A model generated the notes under the pieces. That model saw only the letters and a program-made list of their open reading frames with translations, searched no databases and was not told the origin of the DNA. From the NCBI RefSeq assembly GCF_004124235.1, contig NZ_CP032487.1:2108001-2172000 (forward strand): a stretch of 64,000 nucleotides of DNA. The letters are read 5' to 3'. Below, in pieces: positions 1 through 11,875 of this stretch. Source of the stretch: Yersinia hibernica (GTDB taxonomy: Bacteria > Pseudomonadota > Gammaproteobacteria > Enterobacterales > Enterobacteriaceae). The translations under genes were made by a program, and so were the position numbers. Position 1 is the stretch's first letter. The number at the start of each line of letters is the position of its first letter.

Positions 1-533
1 TATTTAGCCTCATAAAAGTTAACTTTTAATTTTTTATAGTTACCTGTCTTTGTAAAGCGAATAGACATTATCACTAAGCACGAAAAGTTAAAACGGTAAA
101 TTTGAAGATATATAGGTATAAATAGGTAATCAATTGTAACAAAATATCTCAAACGGAACTTATCATAACTTACTGATTAACAATGATTTTAAGTAATTAG
201 ATATAACCAAAACAGTGCATTAGCACCATTTAAGTGCAAAGTCATTTCAATTTGTTTCTTTTTGTTCTTTTCCGTGATTAGATTTGTAAAATGGAGTTGA
301 TATCACACTTCTATTCTATTTTTTATATATCAAAAGCAATTTACCGACTATTTAAACAGCAAGTCATAAAAGACTTAATAACCTATTTGGTGCAAAAGAT
401 AAAAACTGAAAGATAAACTGTCTTAGTAGGTTTATAAAAAGTGTGGGTTTAAAGAGGAAGAATCAGCAGGGTTTTATAAAGTAGCCGGGCATTGTTTTAA
501 AATAGCCTAAAACGTTCTTTAATTTAATGAATA
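1..533. other. AT-rich stretch without a recognised gene
   Basis: No reading frame of useful length, RNA gene or repeat is recognised. The plus strand from about 420 to 530 leads straight into a hairpin at 534-567, so a short untranslated RNA ending there is possible, but no convincing promoter was found. The end of a gene lying left of the window is not visible. Confidence 0.4.
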
Positions 534-567
534 AAAAATGAGCTATTGATGATAAGAGCTCATTTTT
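534..567. terminator. Bidirectional-type terminator hairpin
   Basis: Perfect 11-bp inverted repeat: AAAAATGAGCT at 534-544 pairs with AGCTCATTTTT at 557-567 around a 12-nt loop. The A-run on the left and T-run on the right allow intrinsic termination in either direction. No gene in the window obviously ends here on the plus strand, and the ast operon has its own terminator at 613-652, so this may serve an RNA or gene to the left. Confidence 0.55.
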
Positions 568-612
568 CTGTGTACCAAAAAACATACCTCTTTAAATTTA
601 GCTTAAGTAAAA

Positions 613-652
613 CGCCCCATAGTGATATTACCCTAAGTCACTATTTGGGGCG
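613..652 (-). terminator. Terminator of the ast operon
   Basis: CGCCCCATAGTGA (613-625) pairs with TCACTATTTGGGGCG (638-652), with a two-base bulge. Read on the minus strand the stem is followed by TTTTAC. It lies just past the astE stop codon at 675, so it is the likely end of the astCADBE transcript. Confidence 0.7.
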
Positions 653-674
653 GTAATAGTCATATGGCCCTGAC

Positions 675-1667
675 TTATGTTTTGGTGAGTTCACTCTCAT
701 CCATTTGCACCAATATGATCCCTGCACGTAATCCCAGCGCAACCCGGGGATTGGGAAATAAAATCCATTCATACTCATGTTCGACACAATAATGCTCATT
801 CAACTGCTCTGCCAGCAAGGTTCCTTGCGGATAGCGAGTGAAGTTCACTGTGTCATCCGCTACCCACAATTTAAAATCAGCGTGCTGCTTAAGCAGTGAT
901 TTCACTACCCGATAAAATATCATGGCCTCTGTAGAGCGCTTTGGCAGCGCTGCACCACTGACTAATGCCCGCAGCCCCGCAGTGATAGCACTAAATTGTT
1001 TGAGTTGATTTTCGCCAAAAGGCATGGCCTTACCTAATTCCAGCGTACAACTTGCCGCCTGACAAAATTCACTGCTGAAGTGGGCAAAAGTTCCTCCAGC
1101 CGAGGTGTGCATGACTAACGCCTCTAACTCACTGTCGTTTAGCCAGCGTAACATTTGCGCCGAATATGGTGTGGTTCGGTAAGGTAATAAGCCAAAGCGG
1201 GTATGATAAGAACCGCGGATCGCGGTGTGTAAATCATAATGCAGCCGGGTAGACTGAGGGGCTGTCGCAAAAAACTCCCCCACCCATTGCTCGAGTGTTT
1301 CAGCCCGCCGGGCCTCATCTGCTGGCAAATAATTCTGGTGCCGCCCAGCAAACATGCGATTGATATCGGCGGTGAGATAGCGCTCTCCGGCCCTGATGGC
1401 CGGTGGATTGCCCAATATGACTAACAAACGTATTGCCAGCGTCAATTTGCCAGCTAATAAGTCTGATACTAATTGGTCTAGAATCTCAATTGGCGCGGTT
1501 TCATTTCCGTGAATACCGGCCGAGAGCACGACTGACTGCGTATAGCCGCGAAGCGGAGTAAGCAGCAAGACCCCCTCATCCAGCCATTGCCATTTAAGAT
1601 TCGGCGTTTCCCCCTGAGTGACTGCGGGTGGGTGACCCGATAGAGTGACAGACAGAAAATTTAGCAT
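675..1667 (-). CDS. astE: Succinylglutamate desuccinylase AstE
   Basis: Fifth and last enzyme of the arginine succinyltransferase (AST) pathway: it hydrolyses N-succinylglutamate to glutamate and succinate in the cytoplasm. It belongs to the zinc carboxypeptidase-like AstE/AspA family. The metal-binding GIHGNET motif and the DLHTAIR histidine motif are both present, and the C-terminal NPRVALGLRAG segment matches the E. coli protein. The frame stays open to 1706, but I place the start at 1667 (MLNFLSV), because family members begin there and an AGGGG ribosome site lies just upstream; this gives 330 residues. It is the last gene of astCADBE, about 60 bp after astB. Confidence 0.93.
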   Translation of the reverse strand: MLNFLSVTLSGHPPAVTQGETPNLKWQWLDEGVLLLTPLRGYTQSVVLSAGIHGNETAPIEILDQLVSDLLAGKLTLAIRLLVILGNPPAIRAGERYLTADINRMFAGRHQNYLPADEARRAETLEQWVGEFFATAPQSTRLHYDLHTAIRGSYHTRFGLLPYRTTPYSAQMLRWLNDSELEALVMHTSAGGTFAHFSSEFCQAASCTLELGKAMPFGENQLKQFSAITAGLRALVSGAALPKRSTEAMIFYRVVKSLLKQHADFKLWVADDTVNFTRYPQGTLLAEQLNEHYCVEHEYEWILFPNPRVALGLRAGIILVQMDESELTKT

Positions 1668-1730
1668 CATTGCCCCTGCCATTGACCTATGCTTATCATC
1701 ATGCATACCGCGGGATTACTCAGGTTTGCA

Positions 1731-3074
1731 TTAATGATGTTGGAACGGGTATATCGCACCCAGATGGAGGATTCTCGTCAGCTCATCCAAGGCTTGCCGC
1801 CCTTCTTGCAGTAACTGCGGGTCAGCTAAGTCCTTAAATTGCAAACGATCGCGATAATGCTGGTCAATCCAATTATTCAGTGTAACAAACAGTGCCGGGG
1901 TCAGCATGACTCGGCTATTGACTGCCTGCAACTCTGTTTCATTGAGTGCAACACGTAGCCGCAAACAGGCCGGCCCACCGCCATTGCGCATACTTTCGCG
2001 CAGATCAAACACCCTGACTTCATCAATCGGGCCGCCACTGTTGATCAATTCGGACAGATATCCCCACACCGCGGAGTTGTCTTGCGACTCTTGCGGCATA
2101 ACTAACAGCATCTTGCCATTCGGTTTGCTCAATAACTGGCTGTTAAACAGATAAGTCGATACCGCCTGTGCAACAGAAACCTGCGCGGCGGGCACTTCAA
2201 TGGTGATCAGTTGTTGCTCAATCCGCGCCATCTTGCGGCGCAGGTCATCAATGATGTTAAGGTCAGGTACAAATGCATGTTGGTGATGGAATAATACGTT
2301 TTGATTACTGACCGCAATAACATCATTGTGAAATACCCCTTGGTCAATCACCGCTGGATTTTGCTGTATAAAAACCGCCCGCTCCGGTTCCAGCAGGTGC
2401 AATCGCGCCACGGCCTCACTGGCCTCCAATGTTTGGCGAGCAGGATATCGTGTCGGTGCAGCCCCACTTTCAAGCCCTTGCCGACCATAAACAAAGACTT
2501 GAATCGCCGGCTGGTCATATTCCCCGCCCAAACGATTATGGTTAGCCGCCCCCTCATCACCAAACAACGCCACCGAAGGCAAGGCCGCGTGATGCACAAA
2601 GTGGCGATGATGATTAAACACGCCTTTTAATATTGCCGAGGTTGTTTCTGCTTCAATCGCCCGATGAAATTTATTGTTCAAGTTGGCGACAGTAAAATGA
2701 ACCCGATTGTCGGCGCTGTCGGCCGAGGGCGATACCGTCGCCGCATTAGCGCTCCACATTGATGATGCTGAGCTGACCGCAGACAACAGGCGGGGTGATT
2801 TGCGCGCCACTTCACTCAACACTTGTTCATCTGAGCCACTAAATCCCAATTGGCGCAAAACCCCCAGTGCCGGGCGTTCCTGTGGTGGCAAAACCCCTTG
2901 TTTGTAACCTAAATCAGCCAATGCTTTCATTTTCAGCAAGCCCTGCTTGGCTGCCAGCCGAGGGTTGGAGATTGCATTTTGATGCTTGGTCGAGGCTTCA
3001 TTCCCAAAAGATAAGCCCGCATAGTGATGTGTCAGCCCAACCAGGCCATCGAAGTTAACTTCATATCCTGCCAT
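1731..3074 (-). CDS. astB: N-succinylarginine dihydrolase AstB
   Basis: Second step of the AST pathway: converts N2-succinylarginine to N2-succinylornithine, releasing two ammonia and CO2. It belongs to the amidinotransferase fold family, with a Cys-His-Glu catalytic set; the family-typical [12 protein letters not shown] (catalytic Cys) and [12 protein letters not shown] (catalytic His) segments are visible, as is the N-terminal [14 protein letters not shown] block. About 447 residues from the ATG at 3074, matching the family length; two further upstream ATG codons (3077, 3086) are in frame and GGAG lies just ahead of 3077. It sits about 25 bp after astD. Confident from near full-length similarity to E. 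coli AstB. Confidence 0.95.
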   Translation of the reverse strand: MAGYEVNFDGLVGLTHHYAGLSFGNEASTKHQNAISNPRLAAKQGLLKMKALADLGYKQGVLPPQERPALGVLRQLGFSGSDEQVLSEVARKSPRLLSAVSSASSMWSANAATVSPSADSADNRVHFTVANLNNKFHRAIEAETTSAILKGVFNHHRHFVHHAALPSVALFGDEGAANHNRLGGEYDQPAIQVFVYGRQGLESGAAPTRYPARQTLEASEAVARLHLLEPERAVFIQQNPAVIDQGVFHNDVIAVSNQNVLFHHQHAFVPDLNIIDDLRRKMARIEQQLITIEVPAAQVSVAQAVSTYLFNSQLLSKPNGKMLLVMPQESQDNSAVWGYLSELINSGGPIDEVRVFDLRESMRNGGGPACLRLRVALNETELQAVNSRVMLTPALFVTLNNWIDQHYRDRLQFKDLADPQLLQEGRQALDELTRILHLGAIYPFQHH

Positions 3075-3100
3075 CATATTCTCCATTCACGCGCGATTGG

Positions 3101-5616
<2,516 letters not shown>

Positions 5617-5646
5617 ATTCAAGGTCCCTTGCTGACTGCATCAATT

Positions 5647-6969
<1,323 letters not shown>

Positions 6970-7021
6970 TTATTCTGTTAACAATAAAGAATGAAATATA
7001 TTCACCTGATATAAAGTGTAG

Positions 7022-7037
7022 AGCAGCTTTCGTGCCA
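7022..7037 (-). promoter_or_regulatory. Sigma-54 promoter of astCADBE
   Basis: On the minus strand the sequence reads TGGCACGAAAGCTGCT, with the invariant GG and GC elements 10 bases apart and an otherwise good match to TGGCACG-N4-TTGCA. It lies about 130 bp upstream of the astC start. E. coli astC is known to be sigma-54 and NtrC dependent, which fits nitrogen-limitation control. Confidence 0.8.
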
Positions 7038-7090
7038 CACCGCTCGCAATGTGAATAAAATGTATAATTCTCATTAAAACAAATATTTAA

Positions 7091-7108
7091 AATGCATAAC
7101 TATGCATA
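7091..7108. promoter_or_regulatory. ARG box (ArgR site) upstream of astC
   Basis: AATGCATAACTATGCATA contains a perfect palindrome of two 7-bp arms (ATGCATA/TATGCAT) and matches the 18-bp ARG-box consensus at about 15 positions. It lies about 55-70 bp upstream of the sigma-54 promoter. ArgR with arginine is an accessory activator of E. coli ast, so the same role is inferred here. Confidence 0.6.
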
Positions 7109-7276
7109 TAGGCCGCATTCATACTGATGTTAAGCCCATGATTTGACCTATTAGCGGGCTTGCGCTCGAAATTATATGCACTTGATACCAATGTTGATTT
7201 TTGCTCTATCAGATCACACTTTTGCAACACAAAAATAACAATAAATATTCCTAGCGCCCTATAAATGAGCAGTGAA

Positions 7277-7293
7277 TGCATCAATTAAGTGCA
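7277..7293. promoter_or_regulatory. Candidate NtrC site 1
   Basis: TGCATCAATTAAGTGCA has the 17-bp spacing and outer TGCA/TGCA arms of the enteric NtrC site, with three or so deviations in the inner arms. It lies about 250 bp upstream of the sigma-54 promoter, a typical enhancer distance. Confidence 0.45.
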
Positions 7294-7352
7294 TTTCTGC
7301 TGTAGCAAAAGTGAATATGACATGATGGGTCACGCCATTTATGCATAACAAC

Positions 7353-7369
7353 AGCACAAAAATGGCGGA
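7353..7369. promoter_or_regulatory. Candidate NtrC site 2
   Basis: AGCACAAAAATGGCGGA agrees with TGCACCAAAATGGTGCA at 13 of 17 positions. It lies 76 bp further from the promoter than the first candidate. Confidence 0.4.
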
Positions 7370-7386
7370 CTTTTCAGTAGAAGGTA

Positions 7387-7421
7387 ATGCTGGCATAGCC
7401 CCATTTTCTGGGGGGCAGCAT
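7387..7421. terminator. Hairpin after the MocR-type regulator gene
   Basis: ATGCTG...CCCC at 7387-7402 pairs with GGGG...CAGCAT at 7410-7421, with an internal loop. It lies 29 bp past the stop codon of the regulator gene ending at 7450. There is no strong T-run on the minus strand, so it is only a possible terminator or 3'-end stabiliser. Confidence 0.35.
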
Positions 7422-7449
7422 CAATTAATTGCGAAAGGAAATAGCAAAA

Positions 7450-8883
7450 TTAACGCGGGCGACTTTCAACACCGCGGGTCAGTTGAGTTATCAGCATAGC
7501 CAGAATACCAATGGCTTTTTCACTCTGTTCCGACCAGGCAAATGAGGCATTCAGACGAAAGCAGTGATCAAATTGGTTGCCGGTCGTAAACATCCGCCCC
7601 GGCGCAATACTGACCCCCTGCGCCAGCGCGCGGCGATACAGTTCACTGGCATTGAAAGGCGGCTCACATTCCAGCCACAAGAAATACCCTCCCGCGGGAT
7701 GGCTAATTTTGACATGCTTGGGAAAGTGCTCAACAACCGCCTGGCGCAGTGCATTAAGCCGCTGCTCCATGATGCGGCGCAACCGGCGCAAGTGAGTATC
7801 ATACCCGCCTTGACTGAGATAATCGGCAATCGCCAACTGAGTCGGAACACTGGCAGAAACCGTGCTCATCAGCTGCAGATGTTGTACCCGCTGTGCATGT
7901 TCACCCGCCGCAACCCAGCCCACACGAAACCCCGGGGCCAGACATTTGGAAAAAGAGGAACAATGCAGAATCTGCCGGTGTTGGTCGAGTGCTTTCGCCG
8001 GCAAAGGGCGCTCCGCACCGAAGTACAACTCGCCATAGACATCATCTTCAATCAGCGAAATATTATGTTGCTGCAACAGCGCCACCAGCCGTTTTTTCTG
8101 AGGCCAAGACATAGTACAGCCTAGCGGGTTCTGAAAGTGGCTCATCAGCCAACAGGCTTTGATGGGGTACTGACTGATAACCTGCTCGAGCGCATCGAGA
8201 TCCATCCCCTGCTGCGGGTGGGTCGTAATGGCGATGGCCTTTAAGCGCAGCCGCTCGATGGCCTGTAATGCACCATAAAATGCCGGTGACTCAATCACAA
8301 CCCAATCTCCGGGCTGAGTAACCGCTTGTAAACTCAGGCTAAGAGACTCCATCGCCCCCGCAGTAATGACAATTTCTTCCGGTGAAACATTCATCCCACT
8401 GGCCGCATAGCGCTGAGCAATATTGCGCCGTAAACTTTCATTGCCCGGGGGCAAGTTAGTGACCGAGCTCTGCGGGGATATTTTCCGCGCGACCCCCGCC
8501 AGCGCGCGGGATAAACGGGGCTGTAACAATAAGCTGGGGTCAGGAAATGCTGAACCAAAAGGCATGATGGCCGGGTCTTTACCGGCCTGTAACACATCAA
8601 AAATAAAGGTATTAATGTCGACCTGCTCATCCAGATGCAGTTTTTTCCCCCGCTGTGGCTGGGGCAATTGAGTCGGGCGCGAGGCAACATAATAACCTGA
8701 CTGCGGGCGCGCCACGATCCATCCCTGGCTTTCCAGTAGCTGATAAGACTGCACCACGGTCATTAAGCTTAACCCCGACTGCTTACAACTTTCCCGCAGC
8801 GAGGGCAGTTTGTCACCCGCTTGCCACACCTTGGACTGGATTTGCGCCCGGATTTGTTGCGCTAACTGTTCATATCGCGTCAT
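7450..8883 (-). CDS. MocR-type (GntR-HTH/aminotransferase) regulator, YdcR-like
   Basis: 477-residue fusion of an N-terminal GntR-type winged helix (about residues 1-70, QIRAQIQSKVWQAGDKLPSL) to a fold-type-I aminotransferase-like domain (about 110-470). The PLP-binding lysine is present in HCSSFSKCLAPGFRVGW. MocR proteins use PLP or an amino compound as effector and usually regulate a neighbouring or divergent gene. The N-terminus resembles E. coli YdcR. It is divergent from cioAB across 184 bp, so control of the oxidase or of itself is a reasonable guess, not a demonstrated fact. Confidence 0.85.
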   Translation of the reverse strand: MTRYEQLAQQIRAQIQSKVWQAGDKLPSLRESCKQSGLSLMTVVQSYQLLESQGWIVARPQSGYYVASRPTQLPQPQRGKKLHLDEQVDINTFIFDVLQAGKDPAIMPFGSAFPDPSLLLQPRLSRALAGVARKISPQSSVTNLPPGNESLRRNIAQRYAASGMNVSPEEIVITAGAMESLSLSLQAVTQPGDWVVIESPAFYGALQAIERLRLKAIAITTHPQQGMDLDALEQVISQYPIKACWLMSHFQNPLGCTMSWPQKKRLVALLQQHNISLIEDDVYGELYFGAERPLPAKALDQHRQILHCSSFSKCLAPGFRVGWVAAGEHAQRVQHLQLMSTVSASVPTQLAIADYLSQGGYDTHLRRLRRIMEQRLNALRQAVVEHFPKHVKISHPAGGYFLWLECEPPFNASELYRRALAQGVSIAPGRMFTTGNQFDHCFRLNASFAWSEQSEKAIGILAMLITQLTRGVESRPR

Positions 8884-8991
8884 AAGCCAACTGTTATAGG
8901 TAAGATTGAATTAATTGTCACTATTATAGCCACTTTAACTTATGGTTAACTAACTGCCAAGTTTACTCCGCGAAATAATCGCCCGTTGCAA

Positions 8992-9015
8992 CGCCACACA
9001 GTAGGCAATGTGGCG
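8992..9015 (+). other. Hairpin in the cioA leader
   Basis: CGCCACA (8992-8998) and TGTGGCG (9009-9015) form a perfect 7-bp stem with a 10-nt loop, followed by CGATTTATTTTATAG. It lies 52 bp ahead of the cioA start and could act as a leader stem or weak attenuator; function is not shown. Confidence 0.35.
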
Positions 9016-9067
9016 CGATTTATTTTATAGTTTGATGAGGCAGCACCATGTTTGCAGTGAGGTCGCT

Positions 9068-10519
9068 ATGTTTGGCTTAACCGCTCTCGAGTTGGCCAGA
9101 ATCCAATTCGCTTTTACCATTTCGTTCCATATCATCTTCCCTGCTATCACTATCGGGCTGGCCAGCTTTTTGGCGGTGCTGGAAGGTTTATGGCTCAAAA
9201 CCAAAAATGAGGATTACCGCGATCTTTACCATTTCTGGTCCAAAATTTTCGCCGTCAACTTTGGCATGGGGGTGGTTTCCGGCTTGGTCATGGCCTACCA
9301 GTTTGGCACCAACTGGAGCTTTTTCTCTGAATTTGCGGGTAGCATCACCGGCCCATTGTTAACTTATGAAGTGTTAACCGCCTTCTTCCTCGAAGCTGGT
9401 TTTCTGGGGGTTATGCTGTTTGGCTGGAATCGTGTTGGCCCCGGTCTGCATTTCTTTGCCACCTGCATGGTGGCATTAGGAACGCTGATGTCGACCTTCT
9501 GGATACTGGCCTCCAACAGCTGGATGCAAACCCCGCAAGGATTTGAAGTCATTAACGGGCAAGTGGTGCCGGTTGACTGGCTAAAAGTGATATTTAACCC
9601 CTCCTTCCCCTATCGCCTGTTGCACATGTCAACCGCCGCGTTTTTGGCCTCGGCATTCTTTGTTGGGGCTTCTGCGGCCTGGCATTTGCTGCGCAAACGC
9701 GATACGCCGGCAATGCGAAAAATGCTCTCGATGGCGATGTGGATGGCCTTGATTGTCGCCCCACTTCAGGCGGTGATTGGCGATGCCCATGGTCTAAATA
9801 CGCTGGAATATCAACCGGCTAAAATCGCTGCGATTGAAGGCCATTGGGAGAATAAACCCGGTGAACCCACGCCACTGATTCTGTTTGGCTGGCCTGACAT
9901 GCAACAAGAGAAAACCCGTTTCGCGCTGGAAATCCCTTATTTAGGGAGCCTAATCCTGACACACAGTCTGGAAAAACAGATCCCCGCGTTGAAATCTTTC
10001 CCCACCGAAGACCGCCCGAACTCAACCATCGTATTCTGGTCTTTTCGTATAATGGTCGGATTAGGCATGTTGATGATTTTGGCCGGATTTTGGAGTTTAT
10101 GGCTCCGTTGGCGCGGCGGGCTATATCACTCTCGCCCCTTCCTCTATTTTGTGCTGTGGATGGGCCCATCCGGGTTGATTGCCATTCTGGCGGGTTGGTT
10201 TACCACCGAGGTAGGCCGCCAGCCGTGGGTCGTCTATGGTTTGCAGCGCACCAGTGATGCCGTCTCATCACATGGTGAACTGCATATGAGCATCAGCTTG
10301 CTGATTTTTATCTTGGTGTATGGCTCAGTGTTTGGTGTGGGCTACGCCTATATGATGCGACTTATTCGCACCGGGCCAAAGACCCATGAGGGGCAGCAGC
10401 AAAACCCGGGAGGCCCAGGCCACCATGCCACGCCAGCCCGCCCGCTGTCGGCAGTCAGTGACCCACTGCATGCTGATGACCCTTTATTGACGACCGACAA
10501 TAACCAAAACAGGAGCTAA
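9068..10519 (+). CDS. cioA: Cyanide-insensitive cytochrome bd-type quinol oxidase subunit I
   Basis: Inner-membrane subunit carrying the quinol site and haems; oxidises quinol and reduces oxygen to water. The N-terminus (MFGLTALELARIQFAFTISF) and the whole chain match CioA proteins rather than E. coli CydA or AppC. The axial His region SFHIIFPAIT, the LLHMSTAAFL helix and the hallmark GRQPW motif are present, and the Q-loop region is short, as in CioA. 483 residues. The frame opens at 9008, but the ATG at 9068 has GTGAGG just upstream and fits the family start. It forms an operon with cioB (2 bp apart) and the small ORF at 11530. CioAB-type oxidases tolerate cyanide and related inhibitors in other bacteria. 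Confidence 0.92.
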   Translation: MFGLTALELARIQFAFTISFHIIFPAITIGLASFLAVLEGLWLKTKNEDYRDLYHFWSKIFAVNFGMGVVSGLVMAYQFGTNWSFFSEFAGSITGPLLTYEVLTAFFLEAGFLGVMLFGWNRVGPGLHFFATCMVALGTLMSTFWILASNSWMQTPQGFEVINGQVVPVDWLKVIFNPSFPYRLLHMSTAAFLASAFFVGASAAWHLLRKRDTPAMRKMLSMAMWMALIVAPLQAVIGDAHGLNTLEYQPAKIAAIEGHWENKPGEPTPLILFGWPDMQQEKTRFALEIPYLGSLILTHSLEKQIPALKSFPTEDRPNSTIVFWSFRIMVGLGMLMILAGFWSLWLRWRGGLYHSRPFLYFVLWMGPSGLIAILAGWFTTEVGRQPWVVYGLQRTSDAVSSHGELHMSISLLIFILVYGSVFGVGYAYMMRLIRTGPKTHEGQQQNPGGPGHHATPARPLSAVSDPLHADDPLLTTDNNQNRS

Positions 10520-10521
10520 TT

Positions 10522-11529
10522 ATGGGCATTGATCTTCCACTGATTTGGTTTGTCATCATTGTCTTTAGCACCATGATGTACGTGGTGATGGATGGCTTTG
10601 ATTTAGGGATTGGCATCCTGTTCCCGCTGGTGAAAAACAGTCCTGACCGTGATTTGATGATGAACAGTGTTGCCCCGGTGTGGGATGGCAACGAAACCTG
10701 GTTGGTTCTAGGGGGCGCGGCATTACTGGGGGCTTTCCCGCTGGCTTATGCAGTGATTCTTGATGCTTTGGCAATCCCACTGACATTAATGCTGCTGGGG
10801 CTGATTTTCCGTGGCGTTGCCTTCGAGTTCCGCTTTAAAGCCACAGCGGAAAAACAGCATATCTGGGATAAAGCTTTTATTGGCGGCTCATTGATTGCCA
10901 CCTTTACACAAGGAATGGTCGTCGGCGCTTTTATTCACGGTTTCCCGGTTTCGGGTCGCAGTTACAGTGGCGGGCCATTTGATTGGTTCACTCCTTTTGC
11001 ACTGTTTTGTGGCTTGGGTCTGGTTGTGGCCTATGCTCTGCTGGGGTGTAGCTGGCTCATCATGAAAACTGACGGACATGTTCAGCAAGTGATGTATAAA
11101 TTGGCCAAGCCGCTGACAATTATTATGCTGCTCATTATTGCCATCATTAGCTTGTGGACCCCCCTGAGCCAGCCACACATTGCTGCACGTTGGTTTAGCT
11201 TACCGAATCTGTTCTGGTTCCTCCCCGTGCCTATATTGGTACTGCTGGCCAGCGGGGCTTTACTTCGCGCAGTCAAAAATGGCGGTCATTACGCACCATT
11301 CCTGCTCACACTCTTGTTAGTCTTTTTGGGTTACAGCGGTTTGGGCATCAGTATCTGGCCATATCTTATTCCGCCATCAATTACCCTATGGCAGGCAGCG
11401 GCACCGGCGCAAAGTCTTGGTTTCATGCTGGTTGGCGCACTCTTTATTATTCCCATTATTCTGGTTTATACCTTCTGGAGCTACTACGTATTCCGGGGGA
11501 AAATCAATCACCAACAGGGCTATCACTGA
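10522..11529 (+). CDS. cioB: Cytochrome bd-type quinol oxidase subunit II
   Basis: 335-residue polytopic membrane partner of CioA (CydB/CioB family). Family segments seen are MDGFDLGIGILFPLV, NSVAPVWDGNETWLVLGG and the repeated hydrophobic helices up to FWSYYVFRGKI. It follows cioA by 2 bp and is followed immediately by the DUF2474 ORF, so the three are surely co-transcribed. Confidence 0.93.
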   Translation: MGIDLPLIWFVIIVFSTMMYVVMDGFDLGIGILFPLVKNSPDRDLMMNSVAPVWDGNETWLVLGGAALLGAFPLAYAVILDALAIPLTLMLLGLIFRGVAFEFRFKATAEKQHIWDKAFIGGSLIATFTQGMVVGAFIHGFPVSGRSYSGGPFDWFTPFALFCGLGLVVAYALLGCSWLIMKTDGHVQQVMYKLAKPLTIIMLLIIAIISLWTPLSQPHIAARWFSLPNLFWFLPVPILVLLASGALLRAVKNGGHYAPFLLTLLLVFLGYSGLGISIWPYLIPPSITLWQAAAPAQSLGFMLVGALFIIPIILVYTFWSYYVFRGKINHQQGYH

Positions 11530-11697
11530 ATGATCAAATCACAACCACCGGCCCAAATAGTGGAGCCGATAAAATCTCCTTGGTGGAAAAAAGTCGGCTG
11601 GCTGTTGCTTATCTGGTGCAGTAGTGTGCTGGCATTATTGGCAGTATCTCAGCTGTTCCGTATGATGATGACAGCCGCTGGGATGAAATCCCATTAA
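11530..11697 (+). CDS. Small membrane protein of the DUF2474 family
   Basis: 55 residues, starting at the ATG that directly abuts the cioB stop (TGA at 11527-11529, ATG at 11530). It has a basic WWKKVGW start followed by one hydrophobic helix (LLLIWCSSVLALLAVSQLF) and a short tail ending GMKSH. Small one-helix proteins of this kind sit downstream of cio/cyd operons; CydX/CydH-like subunits stabilise bd oxidases in other species. A comparable subunit role here is inference. It is too short for many ORF callers. Confidence 0.8.
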   Translation: MIKSQPPAQIVEPIKSPWWKKVGWLLLIWCSSVLALLAVSQLFRMMMTAAGMKSH

Positions 11698-11875
11698 CGC
11701 AACATCTTGAGATAAAAAACGGCAAGGTGGCCACGCTGATATGCTCAATAATTCGCGTGCTGGGAAAGCGGCAATGGGGCCGCCCCCAACAACTGACACA
11801 CCTCAGTGACCGGGGGGCCTGGCGCACATGCCGCTCGCAGCATGACGAATATATTAGTTAAGGGAATACCGCATT

